Source: Curtobacterium sp. ER1/6
GTDB taxonomy: Bacteria; Actinomycetota; Actinomycetes; Actinomycetales; Microbacteriaceae
DNA length: 64,000 bases
Assembly: GCF_001742745.1 (NCBI RefSeq)
Contig: NZ_MJAK01000012.1
Span: 1-64,000, forward strand
Direction: 5' to 3'
Shown: piece by piece, positions 44,461 to 53,517 of the stretch
Numbering within the stretch: position 1 is the first letter of the stretch
How the letters are laid out: the number at the start of each line of letters is the position of its first letter
Position numbers and translations under genes: made by a program
The notes under the pieces: model-generated
The model's input: the letters and a program-made list of their open reading frames with translations, nothing else
Told to the model about the DNA's origin: nothing
Database searches by the model: none

Positions 44461-45756
44461 CTAGGCCATCTGCGCGCTGCGCCGGCGGGCGAGCAGGTAC
44501 CCGACGGCCACCGAACCGGTGATCGCGAGGAGCGACGGGATGAGGATGTCCGTGCCCTCCTGGGTGAACTCGACGACGAGCACGAGCGCGGTGAACGGCG
44601 CCCGCATCGTCGTCGCGAGGAACGCCGCGGCGCCGACGAACGCGAAGGCCGCCAGGTTCGACCCGTCGGCGGGCCAGAGCAGCACCCACAGCCCGCCGAG
44701 CGCGGCGCCGGCGGCGGACCCGATGGCGATGGACGGCGTCAGCGTGCCACCGACGGCACCGGCGCCGATGGTCGCCGAGGTCGTGATGGTGCGGATCACG
44801 GCGAGGAGCAGCAGGAACACGATCGGCGACAGCCCGGCGAACTCGGGCGCCTCGGTGGTCGCGTTCATCGCCACGAGCCCGAGTGCCCGGCCGTTCCCGA
44901 GGATCTCCGGGAACGGCACCGCGATCAGGCCGACCATCGCGAACACGACGGGCAGCACGACGAGCAGGTGCCACCCCTTCGGCGCCATCCCCTGCAGCCG
45001 GTTCGTGAGTCTGACGAAGCCGACGCCCGCGAAGCCGAGGAGCGGTCCGACGACGAGCGCCCAGACGAGCAGCGACGGCGACATGTGCATCGCCGGCACG
45101 TGGTACAGCACCTCGTCCGGGATCACGAGCCGTGCCGTGAAGGCCGCGATCGCGCTCGTCGCGAACGCCGGCAGCGCCGTCGCGAAGGTCAGCTCGCCGA
45201 GCAGGACCTCCACGGCGAACAGCGCGCCGCCGAGCGGGACGTCGTAGACCGCCGCCAGACCGGCTGCCGCGCCGCAGGCGACGAGGATGCGGGTCTCGCG
45301 CGCGGTCAGACCGGCGCGCGCCGTGACGAGCTGCGACAGCCAGGCACCGATCTCGCGGGGCGCGACCTCCTTGCCGATGGAGGCGCCGAGCCCGACCGCC
45401 AGGATCTGCACGGCGGCGTTGCCGACCGTGGCGAGCGCGGGCATCCGCTTCCCCCCGACGGCGGCGGTCACCGACACGACGGGCTTCGCCCAGCGGCGGA
45501 TCGCCCACCATGCGACGCCGGTCAGCACGCCGGCCGCGGTGAGGGCGAGGAAGCGGTTCAGCCCCGAGGGCGCGTCCGCCGCCTCGAGGTGCCCGCCGAA
45601 CGGGTACCCGAACGCGACGAACTGGATGGCCTGCAGCGCGAGCCACACCGAGATGCCCGCGACGCCGCCGGCGAGGCCGACGAGCGCGGTGATGACGGCG
45701 AGCTTGAGGGCCCAGACCGGCGTGGTCGTGCGTGTCGCGTTCCCGGTCTGCGGCAT
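44461..45756 (-). CDS. ClC family voltage-gated chloride channel / H+-Cl- exchanger
   Basis: A 431-residue ClC protein with about 10-11 helices. The second selectivity motif reads GASIGKEVAPREIG (GKExxP, gating glutamate kept, the usual GP replaced by VAP) and the third AVGGTLTPSIAIG. The first motif GSGIP is not recognisable near LEAADAPSG, so ion selectivity may differ. Start ATG seven bases after TAGGCT. It probably dissipates charge or handles halides. Confidence 0.88.
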   Translation of the reverse strand: MPQTGNATRTTTPVWALKLAVITALVGLAGGVAGISVWLALQAIQFVAFGYPFGGHLEAADAPSGLNRFLALTAAGVLTGVAWWAIRRWAKPVVSVTAAVGGKRMPALATVGNAAVQILAVGLGASIGKEVAPREIGAWLSQLVTARAGLTARETRILVACGAAAGLAAVYDVPLGGALFAVEVLLGELTFATALPAFATSAIAAFTARLVIPDEVLYHVPAMHMSPSLLVWALVVGPLLGFAGVGFVRLTNRLQGMAPKGWHLLVVLPVVFAMVGLIAVPFPEILGNGRALGLVAMNATTEAPEFAGLSPIVFLLLLAVIRTITTSATIGAGAVGGTLTPSIAIGSAAGAALGGLWVLLWPADGSNLAAFAFVGAAAFLATTMRAPFTALVLVVEFTQEGTDILIPSLLAITGSVAVGYLLARRRSAQMA

Positions 45757-45763
45757 GTCCGGA

Positions 45764-45769
45764 AGCCTA
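45764..45769 (-). promoter_or_regulatory. -10 element of ClC gene, leaderless
   Basis: TAGGCT, seven bases, ATG at 45756 on the minus strand. Confidence 0.5.
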
Positions 45770-45814
45770 GCGGCCCGTCGGAGCCGCCCCCGGCCCGGCA
45801 GGTGACCGGTGGAC

Positions 45815-45856
45815 GGACGGGAGGCCCGTGGCGGCGTCGCCACGCGCCTCCCGTCC
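45815..45856. terminator. hairpin, REP-like family copy B
   Basis: Arms GGACGGGAGGC and GCCTCCCGTCC with an inner stem GTGGCG/CGCCAC. It lies after the alpha-galactosidase gene (minus strand), where it would end that transcript. Confidence 0.75.
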
Positions 45857-45876
45857 GGCAGCGGGTCACGTCACGG

Positions 45877-48006
45877 TCAGACGGCCGTCACGCGGAACGG
45901 CACCACGCGGTCGGCCGGCACGAGGGGCGGCTGCAGGCCGACCTGCTCGAGCACGCGGCCGGTGAAGACGCGGTCACCGGACCACCACGCGGGCGCCCGG
46001 ACGTCGTCGCCCGCACCGACGATCACCGGGTCGACGCGGTACCGCGTGTCGGGGTCGAGGTCGCGGAAGACCACGCGGCCGACGCCGGACACCTCCGAGC
46101 GACCGGTGCTGGCGACGAAGAACGCCGCCTGGCGGCGGTCTTCGGCGACCACGCCGTACACGAGCCGCGTCGGGTCGACCTCGTCCACCCGGACGAGCAG
46201 ACCGCCGTGCAGGAGCGCACGCCACTCCCTGTGCAGCGTGATCCACGACGCGAGCGTGCGTTCCTCGTCCGCGGTGGCCCGGGCGAGGTCCCACTCGATG
46301 CCGAAGTGCCCGATCATCGCGGTGCCCGCACGGAAGGAGACGTCGTGGGAGCGCCCGGTGGTGTGGTTCACGCCGCTGGCGACGTGCGCCCCGAGGAGCT
46401 CCGGGGGCAGGAGCTGCTGCGTCCAGCGGTGCATCTGCTGGCGCTCGAAGGGGTCGATGTCGTCGGACACCCACACGCGGTCGGTGTGCTCGATCACCGC
46501 GAGGTCGACCCGGGCCCCACCGGACGAGCACGACTCGATCTCGAGCGACGGGAAGCGCTCCTTGAGCGTCGCCATCAGCCGGTACGTCGCGAGGGTCTGC
46601 TCGTGCACGGCGGCCCCACCGCCCGGGTGCCCCGCCTCGACGAGGTCGCGGTTGTGGTCCCACTTGACGTAGTCGATGCCGTACTCGCCGATGATCGCCG
46701 TCATCCGCTCGAGCACGTACGCGGAGGCCTCGGGGATCGCGAGGTTGAGCACCTGCTGGTCGCGGGAGCGGACGGGCAGCCGACCGTCGGCCTGCATGAT
46801 CCACTCCGGGTGCGCCCGGGCGAGGTCGCTGTCCTCGTTGACCATCTCCGGCTCGAACCACAGGCCGAACTCCATGCCGAGTGCGCGGACCCGGTCGACG
46901 ATCGGACCGAGGCCGTCGGGCCAGACGTCCTCGTCGACGTACCAGTCGCCGAGCCCGGCGTGGTCGTCGCGCCGACCGCGGAACCAGCCGTCGTCGAGCA
47001 CGTACCGCTCGACCCCGAGCCGCGCCGCACGTTCGGCGAGGTCGGTCAGCCGCACGAGGTCGTGGTCGAAGTAGACGGCCTCCCACACGTTGATGGTGAC
47101 CGGACGCGGGGTCGACGGGTGCTGGGGCCGACTGCGCAGCCAGCGGTGGAAGCGCCGGGCCTGGTCGTCGAGGCCGTCACCGTACGCGGCGTAGACCCAC
47201 GGTCCCTCGTACGTCTCGCCGGTCGCAAGCCGGACCTCCCCCGGCAGCAGGAGCTCGCCACCCCCGGCGACCTGGCGACCGGTGGCGAGCCGCTCGGCGA
47301 AGTGCCGGTGGTTGCCGCTCCACGCGGTGTGCACGCCCCAGACCTCGCCGCGGGCGAAGCCGAAGCCGGGCTCCCCGACGCTGAGGACCGTCGCGGCGTC
47401 GGCGCCCGTCCGACCCTTGCGGCTGTCGCGTTCGTGCGTGCCGACGACGAGGGCGCGACGCTGCGGGGTGCGCTCCTTGCCCCAGTGACCGGCGAAGTCG
47501 AGGACCTCGCGGGCGCGGGAGGGCACGGGCAGGGCGACGGTCAGGTCGTCCACCGTGTACACGCCGTCGGCGGCGTTCGTGACCGCCGCGCGGGCACGGA
47601 CCAGCCCCGACTCGAGCAGCTCGACCGTCACCCGGACGGTCAGCCCCGCGACGGAGTCCTCGGCGTCGGCGACCACGCGGTTCCCGTCGACGTCGAGGGC
47701 GGTGACGGTGAAGGCGGGCGACCAGTCGCGGCCGTCGCGGTGCCCGGAGAGCCCGGGACGACCGGTCCACCCGCGGTGGGGTTCGGGCAGCAGGGCGAGG
47801 CGGACGGGGACGTCGGCCTCGTTGTTCGCCACGACGGCGACGTCGGCGTCCGCGAGGACGACGAGCTCGTCGTCGGAGAGGGACCCGAGTGCGGCGCCCC
47901 AGTGCACGACGGCGGGGAGCGCGTTCGCACGGCAGTCGAGGACGAGGGAGACACCCCCGGCGGTGAGGTGGACGAGGTCGTGCGAGGTCGGCGTGGTGGT
48001 CGGCAT
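45877..48006 (-). CDS. alpha-galactosidase (GH36)
   Basis: A 709-residue glycoside hydrolase family 36 enzyme of full length. An N-terminal beta-sandwich (to about 290) precedes the TIM barrel with GVERYVLDDGWF, FGLWFEPEMVNEDS, the nucleophile region DYVKWDHNRD, the CSSGGARVDL substrate loop and the acid/base region WVSDDIDPFERQQ. A C-terminal beta-domain follows. It would release galactose from melibiose or raffinose-type sugars of plants. No signal peptide, so oligosaccharides must be imported; no transporter is adjacent. Confidence 0.95.
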   Translation of the reverse strand: MPTTTPTSHDLVHLTAGGVSLVLDCRANALPAVVHWGAALGSLSDDELVVLADADVAVVANNEADVPVRLALLPEPHRGWTGRPGLSGHRDGRDWSPAFTVTALDVDGNRVVADAEDSVAGLTVRVTVELLESGLVRARAAVTNAADGVYTVDDLTVALPVPSRAREVLDFAGHWGKERTPQRRALVVGTHERDSRKGRTGADAATVLSVGEPGFGFARGEVWGVHTAWSGNHRHFAERLATGRQVAGGGELLLPGEVRLATGETYEGPWVYAAYGDGLDDQARRFHRWLRSRPQHPSTPRPVTINVWEAVYFDHDLVRLTDLAERAARLGVERYVLDDGWFRGRRDDHAGLGDWYVDEDVWPDGLGPIVDRVRALGMEFGLWFEPEMVNEDSDLARAHPEWIMQADGRLPVRSRDQQVLNLAIPEASAYVLERMTAIIGEYGIDYVKWDHNRDLVEAGHPGGGAAVHEQTLATYRLMATLKERFPSLEIESCSSGGARVDLAVIEHTDRVWVSDDIDPFERQQMHRWTQQLLPPELLGAHVASGVNHTTGRSHDVSFRAGTAMIGHFGIEWDLARATADEERTLASWITLHREWRALLHGGLLVRVDEVDPTRLVYGVVAEDRRQAAFFVASTGRSEVSGVGRVVFRDLDPDTRYRVDPVIVGAGDDVRAPAWWSGDRVFTGRVLEQVGLQPPLVPADRVVPFRVTAV

Positions 48007-48101
48007 CGGTGCTCCGGTCGGCGTCGTTGGCGGTGTCGAGCCTTCCGGTCCGTGCGCGCTGCCGCAACCCGACGCGCGTGGGAGCGGTCAGCGCACGGGG
48101 A

Positions 48102-49085
48102 TCAGAACCAGCGCTTGACCTTGAACACCACGAACAGGACCACCGCGAACAGCACCATCGCGAGGATGGACAGCGGGTAGCCCCAGGTCCACGACAGCTC
48201 GGGCATGTGCGTGAAGTTCATGCCGTAGATCGCCGCGATGAGCGTCGGCGCGAACAGGATCGCGGCCCAGCCGGAGATGCGCTTCGTGTCGTCGTTCTGC
48301 TTCTGCGCCGCGAGCGTCGAGTCGACCGTCAGGGCGTTCTGCAGCAGCTGCCGGAAGGTGTCGAGCCGCTCGACCGTGCGGATGACGTGGTCGAGCACGT
48401 CGCGGAACCGACGCTGGAGCTCCACCGGCAGGTGGTACTTCTCGGCACCCCGGTGCAGGTTCTCGATGATGCCGATGAGGGGCCGCGCCGCGCGTTGGAA
48501 GTCGACGACCTCGCCGAAGAGCTCGTAGATGCGCCGCGACACCCCGGTGACGCCGGCGAACAGCTGGTCCTCGATCTGGTTGATGTCCTCCTCGAGCCCG
48601 TCGATGACCGGCGCGTAGCCGTCGACGATCGAGTCCATGAGCGCCCAGAGCTGCGCCTGCGGTCCGGCGGTCACGAGGCCGGGCTTGCCGCTCATGCGCT
48701 GCAGGGCCCGCGGGACGGCGTCGCGGCCGCGCGGGTCGGCGGCGACGACCGCGAGGAAGAAGTCCTGCCCGACGAAGGCGTGCACCTCACCGAACTCCAC
48801 CTCCTCCGCACCGTCGTGGTAGACCGCGGGCTTGAGGACGGTGAAGAGCGTCGAGCCGTACCGCTCGAGCTTCGGGCGCTGGTGTCCCTCGGCGGCGTCC
48901 TCGACCGCGAGCTCGTGCAGGCCGAGGGCCACCGCGACGTCGCCGAGCTCCTGGGCGTCCGGCTCGTGCAGCACGATGCACGCGCTGGCGCCCTGCTCGC
49001 CGACCAGCCGGAAGGTGTCGTCGAGCGAGGGGCACGCCATCGGCGCGATCCGGTCGACGTAGACGGTGTTGAGCGCGACGGTCAC
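48102..49085 (-). CDS. corA: CorA family magnesium/cobalt transporter
   Basis: A 327-residue CorA channel: a cytoplasmic alpha/beta funnel domain, a long stalk helix, then two C-terminal helices with the pore motif YGMNFTHMPELSW (GMN) and a basic end FKVKRWF. Uptake of Mg2+ driven by membrane potential. GTG start six bases after TACGGT. The 95 bases between it and the galactosidase gene hold no CDS. Confidence 0.95.
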   Translation of the reverse strand: MTVALNTVYVDRIAPMACPSLDDTFRLVGEQGASACIVLHEPDAQELGDVAVALGLHELAVEDAAEGHQRPKLERYGSTLFTVLKPAVYHDGAEEVEFGEVHAFVGQDFFLAVVAADPRGRDAVPRALQRMSGKPGLVTAGPQAQLWALMDSIVDGYAPVIDGLEEDINQIEDQLFAGVTGVSRRIYELFGEVVDFQRAARPLIGIIENLHRGAEKYHLPVELQRRFRDVLDHVIRTVERLDTFRQLLQNALTVDSTLAAQKQNDDTKRISGWAAILFAPTLIAAIYGMNFTHMPELSWTWGYPLSILAMVLFAVVLFVVFKVKRWF

Positions 49086-49091
49086 GAGGCC

Positions 49092-49097
49092 ACCGTA
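49092..49097 (-). promoter_or_regulatory. -10 element of corA, leaderless
   Basis: TACGGT, six bases, GTG at 49085 on the minus strand. Confidence 0.5.
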
Positions 49098-49171
49098 CGC
49101 ACCCGTGCGACGCTCCGCTGCCGTCCCCCGCTCTCCTGGACGCCGGCTGCGCGCGCGGCCGGTGGACGTCG

Positions 49172-49177
49172 TACGGT
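49172..49177 (+). promoter_or_regulatory. -10 element of tspO-like gene
   Basis: TACGGT; the expected start of transcription, about 49184, falls right before the 49186 palindrome. Confidence 0.45.
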
Positions 49178-49185
49178 CGATTTCA

Positions 49186-49197
49186 TCAGCATGCTGA
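49186..49197. promoter_or_regulatory. 12-bp palindrome TCAGCATGCTGA, operator candidate
   Basis: Perfect dyad between the -10 and the ribosome site of the TspO gene, where a bound repressor would block transcription. It contains an in-frame ATG (49191) that I rejected as the start. The sequence is of the kind bound by MarR-type repressors. Confidence 0.55.
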
Positions 49198-49211
49198 CGA
49201 ACGGAGTGGAC

Positions 49212-50015
49212 ATGAGGAAGATCTGGAAGCGCATCGCGGTCGCCGTGAGCGCGGTCGTGGCGGTCGTCGGGGCCTTCGTCGGCTCGGGTGCCGCGGGCGG
49301 GACCCCGATCCAGGACGCGGCGGGCGGGGCGCTGTCGGCGTCGTCGACCGCGATCGCGCCGGCCGGTCCCGCGTTCTCGATCTGGAGCGTCGTCTACGTC
49401 GGGCTCATCGCGTACGCGGTGCGGCAGTGCTTCCGGACCGCCGACGACGAGCGGCACGAGCGGCTGTTCGTCCCCGCGGTGCTCTCGCTGCTCCTGAACG
49501 CCGCGTGGATCCTGTCCGTGCAGTTCGGGTTCCTGTGGGCGAGCGAGCCGATCATCGTCGCGCTGCTCGCCGTGCTCGCGTGGGCGTTCGTGGTGCTCCG
49601 TCGCACCCGTCCGTCGGGCACCGTCGAAGCGGTCGTCACGGACGGCACGTTCGGGCTCTACCTCGGGTGGGTGTGCGTCGCGACGGCGGCGAACACCGCT
49701 GCGGTGCTCACGGCCGCGGGCTTTCGGGGCCTCGGGCTCGGGCAGGACGTGTGGGGCGTGCTCGTCGCCGCGGTGGCCGGACTCGTCGGCGTCGCACTCG
49801 CGGTGTGGGGTGGCGGACGCCTGGCCCCGACCGCGGCGCTCGGGTGGGGGCTCGCGTGGGTGGCGGTCGCGCGGCTCGACGGCCCGCTCGTGTCGGTGCC
49901 GACCGCGGTGACGTCGGTCGTCGCCGTCGCCGTCGTGGTGGTCGTGACGCTCGTGGTCCGCACCCGCACCGGCTGGGCTCGTGCTCGGGCGGGCTCCCCG
50001 GCGCGCACGGCGTAG
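49212..50015 (+). CDS. TspO/MBR family tryptophan-rich sensory protein
   Basis: A 267-residue membrane protein with more helices than the classic 160-residue, five-helix TspO. PAGPAFSIWSVVYVGLIAYAV is the family signature (PPGPxFxxVW-like), and LLNAAWILSVQFGFLWASEPI the second. TspO proteins bind porphyrins and affect tetrapyrrole or stress signalling. The start at 49212 follows GGAG; its promoter holds a perfect palindrome. Ends in a nested repeat region. Confidence 0.82.
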   Translation: MRKIWKRIAVAVSAVVAVVGAFVGSGAAGGTPIQDAAGGALSASSTAIAPAGPAFSIWSVVYVGLIAYAVRQCFRTADDERHERLFVPAVLSLLLNAAWILSVQFGFLWASEPIIVALLAVLAWAFVVLRRTRPSGTVEAVVTDGTFGLYLGWVCVATAANTAAVLTAAGFRGLGLGQDVWGVLVAAVAGLVGVALAVWGGGRLAPTAALGWGLAWVAVARLDGPLVSVPTAVTSVVAVAVVVVVTLVVRTRTGWARARAGSPARTA

Positions 50016-50114
50016 CGGCGTGCCCCGAGGCTCGGCCAGGCGGACACTTCCGCGTCAGGATCTTCGCGAAAGTGTCCGTCCAGCCGAGGCTCGGCCAGGC
50101 GCGTAGCGGCGTGC
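50010..50114. repeat. nested repeat around a hairpin between convergent genes
   Basis: GCGTAGCGGCGTGC occurs at 50010 and 50101, and CCGAGGCTCGGCCAGGC at 50025 and 50084, arranged R1-R2-hairpin-R2-R1. The central hairpin pairs CGGACACTTCCGCG (50041-50054) with CGCGAAAGTGTCCG (50065-50078), one mismatch. Likely a two-way terminator for the TspO and alanine dehydrogenase genes. Confidence 0.75.
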
Positions 50115-50125
50115 GCGCCGGCGCG

Positions 50126-51226
50126 TCAGCGGCCCGCCGGCGCCGGGCCGTGGGCAGCGGCGACGGCCTCGTTCACCACGCGACCGGCGTGCACGTTCAC
50201 GCCCTTCGCGAGCGCCGGGTCGGCGGCGGTCGCCTGCTCCCAGCCCTGGTCCGCGATCGCGAGCGCGTACGGCAGAGTCGCGTTCGTCAGCGAGATCGTG
50301 CTCGTGCGCGGCACCGCGCCGGGCATGTTCGCCACGCAGTAGTAGACGGCGTCGTGCACGCGGAACGTCGGGTCGTCGTGCGTGGTCGGCCGCGATCCCT
50401 CGAAGCAGCCGCCCTGGTCGATCGCGATGTCGACCAGCACCGCCCCCTGACGCATGTCGGCGACCATGGCGTCGGTGACGAGCTTCGGCGCCGAGGCCCC
50501 CGGGATGAGCACCGACCCGATCACCAGGTCCGCGTCGCGCAGGGCGTCCGCGATCGCGTGCGACGAGGACCGCAGCGTCGTGATGCGTCCGTCGAACCGG
50601 GCGTCGAGCGCTCGGAGGCGGGGCAGGCTGATGTCGAACACCGTGACCTCGGCACCGAGGCCGAGCGCCATCGTCGCCGCGTGCTCCCCCGCGACGCCAC
50701 CGCCGATCACGACGACCCGGCCGCGCGGGGTGCCGGGCACGCCGCCGAGCAGCAGGCCGCGACCACCGTTCGTCCGCATGAGCTGGTGGGCCCCGACCTG
50801 CACGGACAGGCGCCCGGCGATCTCCGACATCGGCGAGAGCAGCGGCAGCGACCGGTCGGGCAGCTGCACGGTCTCGTACGCGATCGCGGTCGCACCGGAG
50901 GCCACGAGCGCGTCGGTCAGGGGGCGGTCGGCCGCGAGGTGCAGGTAGGTGAAGAGCACCTGGCCGGGACGGATCGCGTCGTACTCGGACGCCACCGGCT
51001 CCTTGACCTTGAGCACGAGGTCGGCGCGCTCCCACACCTCGGCGGCGGTGCCGACGACGGTCGCGCCCGCGGCCCGGTACTCGTCGTCGGCGAAGGACGA
51101 GCCGTCCCCCGCTCCGGCCTGGACGAGCACCTCGTGCCCGTGCAGCGTGAGCTCGCCCACGCCGGCCGGGGTGGCCGCGACGCGGTACTCGTTGTTCTTG
51201 ACTTCGGTGGGGACGCCGATGAGCAT
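50126..51226 (-). CDS. ald: alanine dehydrogenase
   Basis: A 366-residue NAD-dependent L-alanine dehydrogenase (alanine to pyruvate and ammonia). [20 protein letters not shown] is the start signature; catalytic lysine and histidine are in LVLKVKEP and FTYLHLAAD; the Rossmann motif is [33 protein letters not shown] precedes the ATG. The AraC gene lies upstream in the same direction and may control it. Confidence 0.95.
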   Translation of the reverse strand: MLIGVPTEVKNNEYRVAATPAGVGELTLHGHEVLVQAGAGDGSSFADDEYRAAGATVVGTAAEVWERADLVLKVKEPVASEYDAIRPGQVLFTYLHLAADRPLTDALVASGATAIAYETVQLPDRSLPLLSPMSEIAGRLSVQVGAHQLMRTNGGRGLLLGGVPGTPRGRVVVIGGGVAGEHAATMALGLGAEVTVFDISLPRLRALDARFDGRITTLRSSSHAIADALRDADLVIGSVLIPGASAPKLVTDAMVADMRQGAVLVDIAIDQGGCFEGSRPTTHDDPTFRVHDAVYYCVANMPGAVPRTSTISLTNATLPYALAIADQGWEQATAADPALAKGVNVHAGRVVNEAVAAAHGPAPAGR

Positions 51227-51296
51227 CACGGACTCCTTCGTGGGCGGTGCAGGTGCCTCCCACGATGCGCTCGGGTTCGTTTCGACCACGTTGCGT

Positions 51297-51342
51297 CCGA
51301 ACATCTGCGCAGTCGGTCCGGTTTCGGTGCGACGATGTTCGG
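51297..51342. promoter_or_regulatory. inverted repeat upstream of ald
   Basis: CCGAACATC (51297-51305) and GATGTTCGG (51334-51342), a perfect 9-bp inverted repeat with a 28-base spacer, in the ald promoter region. The wide spacing suits a dimeric regulator contacting two helical turns. Confidence 0.4.
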
Positions 51343-51380
51343 CCACGCCTGGATCACAGCCAGCCGGGCCGAACCCGTCG

Positions 51381-52409
51381 TCAGCGGGTCCGGAGCGACT
51401 CGCTCGGCAGTTCGCCGAACCGCGCGCGGTAGGTCGCCGAGAACCGACCGAGGTGCCCGAACCCCCACGACCGAGCGATGTCCGCGACGCTCGTCTCGTC
51501 GCGGTCGCCGCGCAGCAGGTCGCCGCGAGCACCGTCGAGCCGGACGCTCCGCAGCAGGTCACCCGGGGTCTGGTCGAGGTGCCGACGGAGCGACTGCTGC
51601 AGCCCGCGGGCGCTCAACCCGGCGGCGGCGGCGATCTCCGGGGTGCCGATGGCGTCCCGCGCGTGGGCGTGCACGTACTCGAGCGCGCGACGGAGCCGGT
51701 CGTGCTCCGGGCCGTTCCCCTGGACGGACGACTGCCAGCGGTCGCGCCGCGGGAACGCCTCGACCGCGGCGGCGACGAAGGCGTCCGCGATGGTCCGCTG
51801 CACGGTCGGGGTCATCCGGTGCTCGACGTCGAGCCAGGTCGACGCGTGGGCTCGGACGGCGGCCTGCCACGTCCGGATGCCCTCGGCCGTCGGTCGTCGC
51901 ATCGCCTCGAACGCGAACTCCGGGTCGCCCACGGTCGCACGCACGTGGTCGCGGTCGAGGTGCACGAGGTTCAGGCCGATGTCGCGGTGGTGCAGCTCGT
52001 ACGCCTCGGCGAAGGGCAGCACCACGGGGACGCCCGGCTCGAGGTCGGCCGACCGTCCGCCGTGGGTGATCGTGCTCGAGCCGGATCGCAGCCACGCGAT
52101 GACGAACTGGTCGTCGACCATGCTCTCCGTCCGCAGGTCGACCAGGAAGCGTGACGACCGCAGCGACATGCGCTCGTCGCCGACGCCCGCGAAGTCCCAG
52201 TGCGGGCGCTGCCGGGTCCGTCGGACCCGCGGCGTCCGGAAGTCGTAGTCGCCCGTGAAGAACGTCAGGGCCTCGTCGACGTCACTGCCGACGAGCCGCC
52301 GGAAGTAGCGCGCGTCGTCGTGCGACGACCCGCTCGACGGCGCCGACGACGGTGCCGCCGGGCGCTTGGTGTCGGGAGCCGGCTGACCGGGATCGCGAGG
52401 AAGCACCAT
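51381..52409 (-). CDS. AraC family transcriptional regulator
   Basis: A 342-residue regulator with an N-terminal AraC-binding-like domain (about 30-225) and a C-terminal double helix-turn-helix: IGTPEIAAAAGLSARGLQQSLRRHLDQTPGDLLRSVRLDGAR, then VADIARSWGFGHLGRFSATYRARFGELPSE. It resembles activators of catabolic genes. The ATG at 52409 is seven bases after TAGGTT. Alanine dehydrogenase downstream is the nearest candidate target. Confidence 0.9.
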   Translation of the reverse strand: MVLPRDPGQPAPDTKRPAAPSSAPSSGSSHDDARYFRRLVGSDVDEALTFFTGDYDFRTPRVRRTRQRPHWDFAGVGDERMSLRSSRFLVDLRTESMVDDQFVIAWLRSGSSTITHGGRSADLEPGVPVVLPFAEAYELHHRDIGLNLVHLDRDHVRATVGDPEFAFEAMRRPTAEGIRTWQAAVRAHASTWLDVEHRMTPTVQRTIADAFVAAAVEAFPRRDRWQSSVQGNGPEHDRLRRALEYVHAHARDAIGTPEIAAAAGLSARGLQQSLRRHLDQTPGDLLRSVRLDGARGDLLRGDRDETSVADIARSWGFGHLGRFSATYRARFGELPSESLRTR

Positions 52410-52416
52410 GCACCAG

Positions 52417-52422
52417 AACCTA
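52417..52422 (-). promoter_or_regulatory. -10 element of araC-like gene, leaderless
   Basis: TAGGTT, seven bases, ATG at 52409 on the minus strand. Confidence 0.5.
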
Positions 52423-52457
52423 CGGGCGACCACTGACAAAGGACGTCAGGCGCTGAC

Positions 52458-53420
52458 TCAGGGCTGCAGGATCGCCTGCCCCACGCTCTCGTCGAGGATG
52501 AGGTCGGTGATCAGTCCGGCGGCGAGCGCGCCCTTCAGTGAGGCCGCCTTGGACCGCCCGGCCACCACGCACACCCGCCGGGGCGACCGCTTGATCGTGT
52601 CGAGGTCCGGCGCCCCCGCGCGGGCGTTCACCCCGATGTCCTTCCACGACCCGTCCGCGCGGTAGAAGACCGTCGACACGTCGCCGACGACGCCCGCCTC
52701 GGTGAGCTCGTCGCGGTCGGCCGGGTCGAGGTAGCCCCCGGAGTAGACGTGCGAGGGCACGGGGGCCTGCGGCGCGCCGACGCCGAACACCACGAGGTCC
52801 ATCCGCTCGTGCAGGTCGAGCACGCGGCGGATGGAACGCTCGCGGAACAGCATCTCCTTCGTCGCCGGGTCGTCGAAGAACGCCGGCACCGGGAACTGCT
52901 GCACGAAGGCGCCGTAGGCCTCGCCGAACCGACGGAGGATCTCGGACGCGTAGACGATGCCCGTGGTCCGGGTGTTCGCGGCCCCGTTGATCTGCACGAC
53001 CGTCGACCCGTGGGTGGTCTTCGGCACGAGGTACCGGCTGACGGCGCTCACGGTCGAGCCCCACGAGATGCCGATCACCATGTTCGACTCGACGTACTGC
53101 GTGAGGATCCGTGCGGCGCTCAGGGCGACGCGCTCGAGCCGGTCGACGTCGCTCGTGTGGTCCGGCACCGGCACGACGTGCGCGTGCACGCCGAAGCGCG
53201 CGCGGATGTTCCGGCTCAGCGCGGCGGCCTGGTCCAGCGGCGAGCGGATCTGGATGTCCACGAGCCCGGTGTCCCTGGCGTACTTCAGCAGGCGCGAGAC
53301 CGAGGAGCGGGACGTCCCCAGCTCGTCGGCGATGGCGTCCATCGTCAGGTCCTGCAGGTAGTACAGGTGTGCGGCGCGCAGCGCCTGCTGGGTCCGCATC
53401 GGCTGCGCTGCGTCGCTCAT
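52458..53420 (-). CDS. SorC/DeoR-type sugar-binding transcriptional regulator, glpD-linked
   Basis: A 320-residue SorC-family regulator. The N-terminal HTH is LTMDAIADELGTSRSSVSRLLKYARDTGLVDI; the effector domain has MVIGISWGSTVSAVSRYL and VVFGVGAPQAP, and ends LITDLILDESVGQAILQ. These proteins sense phosphorylated sugars or polyols. It diverges from glpD across a 187-base region holding two TGCACG-NN-CGTGCA palindromes, so it probably controls glpD and itself in response to a glycerol-phosphate-type signal. Confidence 0.92.
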   Translation of the reverse strand: MSDAAQPMRTQQALRAAHLYYLQDLTMDAIADELGTSRSSVSRLLKYARDTGLVDIQIRSPLDQAAALSRNIRARFGVHAHVVPVPDHTSDVDRLERVALSAARILTQYVESNMVIGISWGSTVSAVSRYLVPKTTHGSTVVQINGAANTRTTGIVYASEILRRFGEAYGAFVQQFPVPAFFDDPATKEMLFRERSIRRVLDLHERMDLVVFGVGAPQAPVPSHVYSGGYLDPADRDELTEAGVVGDVSTVFYRADGSWKDIGVNARAGAPDLDTIKRSPRRVCVVAGRSKAASLKGALAAGLITDLILDESVGQAILQP

Positions 53421-53432
53421 GGGAACCGAGCA

Positions 53433-53446
53433 TGCACGGACGTGCA
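53433..53446. promoter_or_regulatory. SorC operator candidate 1
   Basis: TGCACGGACGTGCA, 12 bases upstream of the SorC start codon. Same half-sites and spacing as 53518. Confidence 0.6.
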
Positions 53447-53517
53447 CGGCCTCTGCAACCCCGGTCGCGCCTCCCGGCCGCCCCTGCCCGCCCCGTTGCG
53501 GACACTGACAGGTGTGC

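Noticed and set aside
44422..48180. Very long open frame (about 1250 codons) on the plus strand opposite ClC and alpha-galactosidase genes
   Set aside because: Its residue make-up (Arg, Gly, Asp, His-rich, low complexity) is typical of the antisense frame of high-GC genes. The minus-strand genes there have clear families and motifs.
49191..49211. ATG at 49191 as TspO start
   Set aside because: It lies inside the palindrome and has no ribosome site; the ATG at 49212 has GGAG at proper spacing and begins MRKIWKR before the first helix.
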